Assembly (NCBI GenBank): GCA_051648105.1
Contig: JBOFEN010000069.1
Location: forward strand, 1 to 35,504
Direction of reading: 5' to 3'
DNA: 35,504 nt
Source: UBA7332 sp051648105
Lineage (GTDB): Bacteria > Bacteroidota > Bacteroidia > Bacteroidales > UBA7332
The notes under the pieces: model-generated
Database searches by the model: none
The model's input: only the letters and a program-made list of their open reading frames with translations
Told to the model about the DNA's origin: nothing
In this document: positions 16,984 through 24,774 of the stretch, one piece after another
Layout: each line of letters begins with the position of its first letter
How positions within the stretch are numbered: the first letter of the stretch is position 1
Program-made: the position numbers and the translations under genes

Positions 16984-18678
16984 TTACTTATCTTGATAGT
17001 TTATGTTTGGGTTTACAGCCCAGATCATTGGTTTACGTAACCAAAGCGGGTTCTTGTATGCTCCTAGACGCTCTAGCTCAGCTTTGTTATATTTCTCCTC
17101 TGTCTCTGGATCATAGTTTACTCTTTGAATCCAAATCTGATTATCTAGCTGGACATTCTGATTTGGCATCCAGTGCGGTTCATATAGATTAAATGGACGT
17201 CTAAGATTTGGATATATAAACTCACCACCATATTGTACTCCATTAGCTTTTGAGCTATAGTTGTATCTTCTCATATCTGTCCACATCTCAGGTTGAAGAT
17301 ACATACAGATATACTTCATACGCATCAAATGACCAATATTGAAAGATGATGCAGGCATAGCTTCTGTATTCTCAAAATAGTAAGTGTAGGTTCTAAGATC
17401 CTTCGTTCCAGATGATCCTTCACTAATACCAAGACGAATCATGTTATGAGTAACCGCCTCTTTAGTTGTATTGTATGCATCAACACCCGCAGGATTCATC
17501 CAATATTGAGCCTCAGCTTTGATAAGAAGTAACTCTTCTGTCAACATCAAAGAGACCATACCATCATTTTTTGTAAAAGGATTCGATGCTGCTGATTGAG
17601 CATATAGGTCTGGATAGTGAACTTCACGGTGTGTAATAGGCATACCGATATTAGTTTGCAAGAAACGAATAGTATCTTGAGCATCAACACCTGTTGGTCC
17701 TGATCTTGAGTTTACAATTCTAGCCAATCTAGGGTCGTTAGCTCTTGCATAATATGGAGGTCTATATAATTTTGAGTTTGCACCCATTAGATCATATGCC
17801 AAGAACTTCGTGATAATAGACTTATCCATATCATTCTTACGGCTCTCCCAAGAGTTAATACTAACATTCATTGGTCCCCAAGGACAGTTTTTCTCTCCAG
17901 AACCACCATCATAATTGTAGTTCGGCTCTTGCCAATTTTCCAATGCTTTGTCTGCAGCTGCAATAATTGAGCTACATGTGGCTGATGATGTATCCATGTT
18001 TGGAAGCTTACGAAGAAGCAATCTAGCCTTTAGTGCATAAGTAAAGCTTCTCCACTTTGTCATATCACCCTCATAAATACGGTCCATTGACTTCGTAATC
18101 TTTAGATGACTCTTTTGTGCTTCTGTATCTGCAATATATGCATCATAAGATGCAATTAGATCATCGACCTCTCTATACATCTGCTCATATATTGACTCTT
18201 GAGTATCATATTTAGGTGATACTGCAACCCAAGCCTCACTATACGGCATGTCACCAAACATATCAGTTGTAAACATAGTGGACATAAGCAGAACTGTTCT
18301 ACCTATCAACTTAAAGTTAGGAGATGCTATTCGATCAGCTGCCTTATTCATCTCTTGAACATTAACACCAAGATCATAATAGTGGCGTCTCCATTGAGGG
18401 TGACGGTTCATGGTTAGGAAATTAGCCCATCCTGATTTATATGCCAGTGAGTTTGATTGACTTCTTCCTCCTGTAGTCCAGGCTTGTGAAAGATACATTC
18501 CATATTCAGCATGATCGTATTGTGTCTGAGCTGCATAGAATAAAACCACTGGCAATGCTTGATCAGGGACAACCGTAACTGGTTTATCAGGGCTCACATT
18601 TACATCCAAGAAATCACTGCATCCTGCAAGGATAAAGCTGATGATAAATGAAAGTATAATATACTTATTCTTTTTCAT
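16984..18678 (-). CDS. susD: SusD/RagB-family outer-membrane glycan-binding lipoprotein
   Basis: A 564-residue lipoprotein with signal ending FILAGC (C20), followed by the typical SDFLDVNVSPDKP start of SusD-like proteins. Helical TPR-like stretches occur at about 50-240 (MYREVDDLIASYDAY, TYALKARLLLRKL), followed by the RagB/SusD C-terminal part (LTEELLLIKAEAQYWMN, then MRMKYICMYLQPEMWTDMRR). This pattern suits the SusD-like_2 branch. SusD proteins lie as a lid over the SusC channel and capture oligosaccharides at the cell surface. The gene starts 23 nt after susC. In this locus the expected ligand is a peptidoglycan-derived oligosaccharide, an inference from the MurNAc-handling neighbours. 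Confidence 0.93.
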   Translation of the reverse strand: MKKNKYIILSFIISFILAGCSDFLDVNVSPDKPVTVVPDQALPVVLFYAAQTQYDHAEYGMYLSQAWTTGGRSQSNSLAYKSGWANFLTMNRHPQWRRHYYDLGVNVQEMNKAADRIASPNFKLIGRTVLLMSTMFTTDMFGDMPYSEAWVAVSPKYDTQESIYEQMYREVDDLIASYDAYIADTEAQKSHLKITKSMDRIYEGDMTKWRSFTYALKARLLLRKLPNMDTSSATCSSIIAAADKALENWQEPNYNYDGGSGEKNCPWGPMNVSINSWESRKNDMDKSIITKFLAYDLMGANSKLYRPPYYARANDPRLARIVNSRSGPTGVDAQDTIRFLQTNIGMPITHREVHYPDLYAQSAASNPFTKNDGMVSLMLTEELLLIKAEAQYWMNPAGVDAYNTTKEAVTHNMIRLGISEGSSGTKDLRTYTYYFENTEAMPASSFNIGHLMRMKYICMYLQPEMWTDMRRYNYSSKANGVQYGGEFIYPNLRRPFNLYEPHWMPNQNVQLDNQIWIQRVNYDPETEEKYNKAELERLGAYKNPLWLRKPMIWAVNPNINYQDK

Positions 18679-18701
18679 AGTTGTTAGTTATAAGTTATCA
18701 A

Positions 18702-21700
18702 TTAGAATGTAGCATTGATTGTAAAGTTGTAGCTACGTGTATTTGGAACACCATAGTTATCAAAGCCACTACCACCTGATCCACCTGAAGATGTAGAAGC
18801 ATTTACCTGAGGGTCAGATCCTGTATATTTTGTCAACAAGAATAGGTTTCTTCCTGTCGCTGATAGCTTAAGACCTTTGATTGCTGATTTCTTAAGATAT
18901 TTAGTAAGGTCATAAGTAAGAGTCACATAACTAAGTCTACAATATGAACCCTCTTCAACAAAGTTTGAACTAACATTATAGTAGTAGTTTACCAATGTAT
19001 TCTGGTCTAAGGTTATTCGTTTTGTATTTGGAGCATAAGTTCCGTCAGACTGCATTACAACACCATTAAATACCACCTCTCTATTTCTGTAGTTCATCAA
19101 TGAGTAGTCTTGACCATTACTCAAAAGGCCACGGCGAGTTACGTTTACAACATCACCACCTTTACGGAAGTCAAATAGGAATGAAAGAGATAGATCTTTG
19201 TACTTAAAGTTCGAAGTAAGACCAGCCAAGAAGTCTGGCTCACGATTTCCTATGTTCACCCCTTTTGCTGGGTTAACGATTGGATAACCTTGCTCATTCA
19301 CAATTATCTGACCATCGCTTGTTCGCAGATAATCAATACCCGAGATAGCTGTTGTTGATCCATTAAGATATGCTGTAGCGAATATATCGCCATACTGTCC
19401 ACCTTGAATCTCTACAATTCCATCAGGCAACGATAATACAGTACCCCTATTTAAACCAAAGTTGAAAGCAGCATTCCAAGAGAAATCTCTATTCTTGATA
19501 ATCTCTTGATCAAGAGTAAGCTCAATACCATGATTCTTTACAGAACCTTCATTTCGTGTTTGTAAGATATGGCCAGAAGCAGGCGATACACGAACAGTAA
19601 CAATCTGATCTTCTACCTTAGTCGAATAGTAAGCCATATCTAGTCTTGTCTTGCTATTAAAGAATCTGAAGTCAGCACCAATCTCCCAAGATGTAGACAT
19701 CTCTGGTTTTAACTTACTTGCCACAGATGAAGTTGGATCAGCTCCAAATCCTTGGTCAGGGTATGTAGGGAATTGTTTAAACTTTCTATCAAACAAATAT
19801 GGAGATGTATCCTTACCTACCTTAGCCCAGTTACCTCTAATCTTACCGTAACTCAAGATATCACTATCAATCTTAAATAACTCAGTGAATAGTATACCTC
19901 CAGTGAATGACGGATATAGATATGAATTATTCTCTGGATCTAGTGTTGATGAATGATCATTACGAAGAGTAACACTTGATGTAACTAGACCTTTATAATC
20001 TAATCTTACTTCTCCAAAGAAGCTATACATTCTATATTGAGAGTGCTCCATTCTTGAATCATTAGGAAGAATCTCCCCACAGTTACCAAGAGAATAGACT
20101 CCAGGAATAACAAAATCTCTTCCTCCTACTGATGAAGACCAACCTTTACGCATCTTCATCTCTGTACCAGCCATAAGATCTAGATTAAATCCTCTTGTAA
20201 GATCAACCTTGTATGTACCAATCAAGTTAGTAGAGAATAGTTGACTGCGTCCTGAAGTAAAATCGTATGAACCAAAATTGCTCAATGCTACTCTATCTAG
20301 TTCTTCAGCTGTAAAATCACTCTTTCTAAATTTCGGTACTACGTAGCCATCTGATTGACTATTTGATTGATCATAGTTGATACGACCAGTAAAGTTTAGA
20401 TCTTTAATAGGTGTATAACTCGCAGTACCTTGTAATAAGTAACGAGTCGAAAGGTTCTCATTATCATCCTCATATCTACTCCAATATGGACTCACTGGTG
20501 AATCTACTTTATTATCTGCAATATATCTAAAGCGAATTGAACCATCTGGATTCTTATAGTTAGACATATCATCGTTGATTGGCCAAGAGTATACAGAACT
20601 CATACCCGATGAAGAGAAACTTCTAGACTTACTGCTAGTAATATTACCCATCATAGATAGTTCCAACTGTTTTGACACTTTATAGTTAGCCTTCAAAAGA
20701 GCAGTAATTCTCTCTAAATAGTCATTAGGAACAACACCATCACTGTGAGAATAACTAGCAGAAGAGTATGCTGTGAATTTCTCAGAACCACCCGATGCAC
20801 TTACATCATACTTATGAAATAGTCCATTTTGGATAAAGTTCCCAACATTGTCATATGTAGCCTCATCACTACCCAACATTGGACCCCAACCACCACTTGT
20901 TTGTTCTCTATAAAATCCACCTGAACCAGGACCATATTTAGTCTGAATTTTTGGCAATCTTACAGCCTGATCAATCTGAACACTTGCATTAGCTGTTATT
21001 GTCATCTGTCCAGCTTTACCAGCTTTTGTTGTGATCATAATAACACCATTAGCACCCTCTTGACCATATAAAGCAGATGCTGCTGCTCCCTTTAGAACAG
21101 TAACATTCTCTATATCATTAGGATTTATATCCGCGGCTTTTGATGCACCACCAGAAAGTGGCATACCATCAATAACGAAAAGAGGCTCATTACCCTGTGA
21201 TGGGTTTATAGATGAAACCCCACGAATAATGATCTGAGCTCCTGCATTTGGTGAACCACCAGAGTTTGTTACGTTAACCCCCGCCACTTTACCTTGTAAT
21301 GAGTTAACAAAGTTCTGCGATCTATCAGCTGTAACATCCTCAGAATTGATACTCTGAACTGCAAAGTTTAGCTTTTTCTTCTCTTGCTTAATACCCATTG
21401 CAGTAACAACCACCTCACCCATTTCAATAGCATTAGATTCAAGGACAACATTTATAGTTGAACTTGTAACCTTCACAAGCTTCTCTTTTAGACCTACATA
21501 AGTGATAACTAAAGAAGCATTCTCACTTACTCTGATAGAGTAATTCCCGTCGAAGTCTGTAATAGTCCCATTTGTCGTCCCTTTCTCAAGAACAGAGGCA
21601 CCAATAACTGGAAGCCCATCTTCGGAAGAAGTAACAACACCTGTCACAACTCTCTGTGACAAAGCAGAGAGTGTAGCAGTAATAAAGATAATAAACAATA

Positions 21701-21713
21701 GTTTTATCCTCAT
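18702..21713 (-). CDS. susC: SusC/RagA-family TonB-dependent outer-membrane transporter
   Basis: I place the start at the ATG at 21713 (MRIKLLFIIFITATLS), which opens directly with a signal peptide; an in-frame ATG at 21755 would put 14 mostly polar residues in front and is less likely. The 1003-residue product has a carboxypeptidase-regulatory-like N-terminal domain (RVVTGVVTSSEDGLPVIGAS, then TDFDGNYSIRV), a region with EVVVTAMG, the plug domain with SLQGKVAGV, IIIRGVSSIN, PLFVIDGMPL, and VLKGAAASALYG, then a long beta-barrel ending in NFTINATF with the usual terminal aromatic. It energises uptake of oligosaccharides through TonB. It directly follows murQ (85 nt gap) with a probable promoter in between, linking this importer to MurNAc catabolism. 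Confidence 0.95.
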   Translation of the reverse strand: MRIKLLFIIFITATLSALSQRVVTGVVTSSEDGLPVIGASVLEKGTTNGTITDFDGNYSIRVSENASLVITYVGLKEKLVKVTSSTINVVLESNAIEMGEVVVTAMGIKQEKKKLNFAVQSINSEDVTADRSQNFVNSLQGKVAGVNVTNSGGSPNAGAQIIIRGVSSINPSQGNEPLFVIDGMPLSGGASKAADINPNDIENVTVLKGAAASALYGQEGANGVIMITTKAGKAGQMTITANASVQIDQAVRLPKIQTKYGPGSGGFYREQTSGGWGPMLGSDEATYDNVGNFIQNGLFHKYDVSASGGSEKFTAYSSASYSHSDGVVPNDYLERITALLKANYKVSKQLELSMMGNITSSKSRSFSSSGMSSVYSWPINDDMSNYKNPDGSIRFRYIADNKVDSPVSPYWSRYEDDNENLSTRYLLQGTASYTPIKDLNFTGRINYDQSNSQSDGYVVPKFRKSDFTAEELDRVALSNFGSYDFTSGRSQLFSTNLIGTYKVDLTRGFNLDLMAGTEMKMRKGWSSSVGGRDFVIPGVYSLGNCGEILPNDSRMEHSQYRMYSFFGEVRLDYKGLVTSSVTLRNDHSSTLDPENNSYLYPSFTGGILFTELFKIDSDILSYGKIRGNWAKVGKDTSPYLFDRKFKQFPTYPDQGFGADPTSSVASKLKPEMSTSWEIGADFRFFNSKTRLDMAYYSTKVEDQIVTVRVSPASGHILQTRNEGSVKNHGIELTLDQEIIKNRDFSWNAAFNFGLNRGTVLSLPDGIVEIQGGQYGDIFATAYLNGSTTAISGIDYLRTSDGQIIVNEQGYPIVNPAKGVNIGNREPDFLAGLTSNFKYKDLSLSFLFDFRKGGDVVNVTRRGLLSNGQDYSLMNYRNREVVFNGVVMQSDGTYAPNTKRITLDQNTLVNYYYNVSSNFVEEGSYCRLSYVTLTYDLTKYLKKSAIKGLKLSATGRNLFLLTKYTGSDPQVNASTSSGGSGGSGFDNYGVPNTRSYNFTINATF

Positions 21714-21774
21714 GATATTTGTTTTTAGATATTTTGATTTAGATATAAAGGCCACTTGATTAAATAATATACCT

Positions 21775-21808
21775 CAAATATATATATTATTAGCTTTATT
21801 ATCTCAAG
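21775..21808 (-). promoter_or_regulatory. Probable susC promoter (-7 box TATATTTG)
   Basis: The minus strand of 21775-21782 reads TATATTTG, a perfect match to the Bacteroidota -7 consensus TAnnTTTG. A weak -33 partner CTTG (complement of 21805-21808) lies about 22 nt upstream, inside the end of murQ. The box is about 60 nt before the susC start. The same TATATATTTG string occurs ahead of the first gene of the operon. Confidence 0.5.
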
Positions 21809-22608
21809 CTATCAATTGCTTTTTTCACTGATCCATGCAGCAATAATAGGGTTTTTGCTTTATCATAACTAATGCCTGTTTCCTCTACTATCATCCTTGT
21901 ACCACGATCAACAAGCTTATCATTTGTCAACTGCATGTTAACCATCTTATTACCCTTTACCCTTCCTAATTTTATCATAGTGGAAGTAGTAATCATGTTA
22001 AGAACCATCTTCTGTGCTGTACCAGACTTCATTCTAGTACTACCAGTGACAAACTCAGGACCAACTATAGGTTCAATTGCAATTTCTGCAGCATTAGATA
22101 TAGGAGAATCTGGATTACATGATATTGCTGCTGTCAAAATACCTTTTGATCTAGCTCTTTGTAAGGCTCCAATAACATATGGAGTTGTACCCGAGGCTGC
22201 AATACCAATCACAGTATCATTTTCATTAATATTATGCGATTCTAGCTCATTCCAAGATTTATCTGGATCATCCTCTGCAGCTTCTATAGGGTTTTTCAAA
22301 GCATGATCGCCACCAGCAATAAGTCCAATCACAAGAGTATTAGGCATACCATAGGTTGGCGGTATCTCTGAAGCATCCAACACACCAAGTCTACCACTTG
22401 TACCAGCACCTAGATAGAAAATTCTACCACCTCTTTTCATTCTCTCTACTATACCCTCTACCAATTGTTCAATCTGTGGGATAGTCTTCTCAACAGCTAA
22501 TGCTACCTTCTGATCCTCTCTATTGATATTAGTAAGGATCTCTGAAACACTCATCTTATCAATATCATTATATAGAGACGACTGCTCTGTAATTTTCTCA
22601 AATGCCAT
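21799..22608 (-). CDS. murQ: N-acetylmuramic acid 6-phosphate etherase
   Basis: A 269-residue cytoplasmic SIS-domain protein, normal for MurQ. It shows LGAGTSGRLGVLDASEIPPT (66-85), E81 aligning with the catalytic Glu83 of E. coli MurQ and E112 (in AAEDD) with Glu114, an offset of two residues in both cases; also IAASGTTPY (136-144) and the family signature TGSTRMKSGTAQK (188-200). The enzyme breaks the lactyl ether of MurNAc-6-P, giving GlcNAc-6-P and D-lactate. It starts 12 nt after the kinase gene and stops 85 nt before susC. This is the surest anchor for the reading of the whole locus as MurNAc catabolism. The C-terminal region is complete, with a helical end (LLLLHGSVKKAIDSL). Confidence 0.97.
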   Translation of the reverse strand: MAFEKITEQSSLYNDIDKMSVSEILTNINREDQKVALAVEKTIPQIEQLVEGIVERMKRGGRIFYLGAGTSGRLGVLDASEIPPTYGMPNTLVIGLIAGGDHALKNPIEAAEDDPDKSWNELESHNINENDTVIGIAASGTTPYVIGALQRARSKGILTAAISCNPDSPISNAAEIAIEPIVGPEFVTGSTRMKSGTAQKMVLNMITTSTMIKLGRVKGNKMVNMQLTNDKLVDRGTRMIVEETGISYDKAKTLLLLHGSVKKAIDSLR

Positions 22609-22620
22609 ACTATATATAAA

Positions 22621-23460
22621 TTAATTTTTTGTGTGGTAATAAACAAGTCCCTTCATTGGTGATCTCTCAATTGATCCAATTGAAATACCCAATTCATCTG
22701 AAACCTCTTTCAATATATGTGAGAAATGGTAGGCGATAGAACCAATAACATGCACATGATAGTTCTCATAGTCGTACTGCATAACATTTCTTGTAAAGAA
22801 CTCCTTGAATCCTTTATATACAATCTCAGCAATCTCAGGCTCACAAATATTCTCACTTAGGAATATTGTAAATCTAGCTAAGAATCTATTTGGGAAAGGC
22901 TTCTTGTAGACATTCTCTAATATCTCAGCTGGAGTAATTTGGAATTTATTGAAGAATTTATCAATCAATCGCTGTGGTAGTTGATTCTTCATACAATCTG
23001 AAACTAAAAGTCTACCAAGAACTGCTCCACTACCTTCATCTCCTAGAATATATCCTAAAGGAGATATATTCTTCACTATTTTCTCTCCGTTATAAAAGCA
23101 CGAATTAGACCCTGTACCTAAAATACAAGCTATGCCCGCATTATGTCTACACTGAGCTCTTGCTACAGCTAACAAATCAGACTCTACCTCAATGTTAGCC
23201 TTTGGAAAGAATTTTCTAAGTGCATTTGCTACTAACTCTTTCTTCTCTGGAAGAGCACATCCAGCACCATAGAAAAATATATCCTCAATAGATATCATAC
23301 TAATCTTTGGATATAGATTCATTTCCAGATCCTCACATATATCTTCTTCTGTTTGAAAAAATGGATTAATTCCTAGCGTGCTATACTCAAATAGCATCCC
23401 ATCTCTATCTACTAGTGACCATGATGTTTTCGTTGATCCACTATCTGCAATCAAAATCAT
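22621..23460 (-). CDS. murK: MurNAc/GlcNAc kinase, BadF/BadG ATPase family (MurK-like)
   Basis: A 279-residue cytoplasmic protein of the ASKHA-fold BadF/BadG/BcrA family used by sugar kinases such as human NAGK. Visible: the phosphate-1 loop DSGSTKTSW (6-14), the likely catalytic base D95 in ESDLLAVARAQ, the second phosphate loop GTGSNS (115-120), and LGDEGSGAVLGR (139-150), typical of the GlcNAc kinase branch. It should phosphorylate MurNAc at O6 to feed MurQ, 12 nt downstream; GlcNAc may also be a substrate, as for the Tannerella and Clostridium MurK proteins. It is separated from the upstream membrane-protein gene by a 119-nt AT-rich gap holding only a weak 5-bp inverted repeat (23482-23497) and a one-mismatch -7-like box (complement 23566-23573). 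Confidence 0.88.
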   Translation of the reverse strand: MILIADSGSTKTSWSLVDRDGMLFEYSTLGINPFFQTEEDICEDLEMNLYPKISMISIEDIFFYGAGCALPEKKELVANALRKFFPKANIEVESDLLAVARAQCRHNAGIACILGTGSNSCFYNGEKIVKNISPLGYILGDEGSGAVLGRLLVSDCMKNQLPQRLIDKFFNKFQITPAEILENVYKKPFPNRFLARFTIFLSENICEPEIAEIVYKGFKEFFTRNVMQYDYENYHVHVIGSIAYHFSHILKEVSDELGISIGSIERSPMKGLVYYHTKN

Positions 23461-23579
23461 ATAATTAAACGTTCTTTTATGAAGCCAATGTAGGCTTAAT
23501 TAGTTTACTACAATATTCTATTAAATATTATTTACAAATCAGTATATAATATTAAGCTACTCAATCAAATACAATGTTA

Positions 23580-24764
23580 CTATATCTTAATATAGATACG
23601 TTTTCGATAAAGAATGTACCCAAACACTGCATTTAGCGCAATAAAAAATAACGAAAATAAAAGAGAGGCCATATAGTCATCACCCACTAAATTCTGTAAA
23701 TTCGAATAAATGAACCCCTTAATACTAATTATTCCATCCTCTGTTCTGAATCTAATACTACCAAATAATATTGATAGGAAACCACCCAAAACATACATGA
23801 AAAGAGGATTCACTCCGAAGGAGTTAAAGAATCCAGTCCAGCCACTCTTCTTATTGATATCAATTATCCAAATAAGTATTGCAAGAAACTGTGACGCAAA
23901 ACCACAAGTGGATAAAACAAAAGTTGAGCTCCAAACCTTCTTATTAATTGGAACACCATAACTCAACAATAGAGCAACAAAAACCATAATTGTTCCATAT
24001 AATAGTAGGTTCTGTACTTTCTCATTAAGATCTTTGGTATTTACTAATACCTTACCCATAAGAAACCCTATCAACACATGAGCAATACAAGGGATAGTAC
24101 TCAACAATCCCTCTGGGTCAAATGCTATTCTACTACCATCAGGTAAAAACTCCTTATACATATGAGCCTCACCAAAGAGAGCCTTATCAACTACTGCGAT
24201 AATATTGTCAGGACTTAGTACCAATCCATTACCTGCAAATAATATAAGTGTATACGCTGTTAATATACCTATGACAACTCTCCATAAGTATTTATGGTTA
24301 ACAAGCACAACAATAAGAGATGAAAAGAAATAAGATAAAGACAATCTCTGCATAACTCCTAGTATCCGTATTCTATCATAGGGAAAGATACTATTCTTGA
24401 AACGTTCAAAAATTGTCAATTCACTTTTACCAATATCAAATGTACCATAGCAGAGGATAGAGAACCAACCTATTGCAAGACCTATCGCAAAGATTATCAC
24501 ACTTCTCTTTAGCAACTTCTTGAAAAAGTCACTACTAAACTTGAAGTTAGACTTCTGAAGGGACATGAACATTGAAACCCCCATTATGAACATAAAAAAT
24601 GGGAAAATCAAATCTGTAGGAGTTAGACCATCCCAACTAGCATGACCTAATGGAGTATATATTTTACTCCACGAACCTGGGTTATTTACCATAATCATCC
24701 CAGCAATTGTAATTCCACGAAGGACATCTAACGAAAGTAGACGTACTGGTTTTTCCTTTATCAT
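23580..24764 (-). CDS. murT: MurT/NagX-type membrane protein (DUF5009, HGSNAT-like): putative MurNAc transporter
   Basis: I choose the ATG at 24764 (MIKEKPVRLLSLDVLRG); the longer frame from 24806 would overlap the previous gene and lacks the family start. The 394-residue product has about 10-11 membrane segments and the COG4299/DUF5009 opening: RLLSLDVLRG, MIMVNNPGSW, HASWDGLTPTDLIFPFFMF, with the conserved His of the HGSNAT acetyltransferase family. The order membrane protein-kinase-etherase equals the murT-murK-murQ cluster of Tannerella forsythia, where MurT was reported as an inner-membrane MurNAc transporter (recalled, not checked here). By homology alone it might instead be an N-acetyltransferase acting on amino sugars at the membrane. 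It starts 10 nt after the D-lactate dehydrogenase-like gene, so they share a message. Confidence 0.78.
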   Translation of the reverse strand: MIKEKPVRLLSLDVLRGITIAGMIMVNNPGSWSKIYTPLGHASWDGLTPTDLIFPFFMFIMGVSMFMSLQKSNFKFSSDFFKKLLKRSVIIFAIGLAIGWFSILCYGTFDIGKSELTIFERFKNSIFPYDRIRILGVMQRLSLSYFFSSLIVVLVNHKYLWRVVIGILTAYTLILFAGNGLVLSPDNIIAVVDKALFGEAHMYKEFLPDGSRIAFDPEGLLSTIPCIAHVLIGFLMGKVLVNTKDLNEKVQNLLLYGTIMVFVALLLSYGVPINKKVWSSTFVLSTCGFASQFLAILIWIIDINKKSGWTGFFNSFGVNPLFMYVLGGFLSILFGSIRFRTEDGIISIKGFIYSNLQNLVGDDYMASLLFSLFFIALNAVFGYILYRKRIYIKI

Positions 24765-24774
24765 AGTACTATAT

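Noticed and set aside
21714..21755. Upstream ATG for SusC
   Set aside because: It adds a polar stretch before a good signal peptide that starts with its own ATG at 21713.
21872..22306. Plus-strand 144-codon open frame inside murQ
   Set aside because: It is the antisense of a highly conserved gene; its hydrophobic product reflects the reverse complement of the SIS domain.
23482..23497. Inverted repeat AAGCC/GGCTT between murT and murK
   Set aside because: Only 5 bp of stem and no T-run on the minus strand; too weak to call a terminator or operator.
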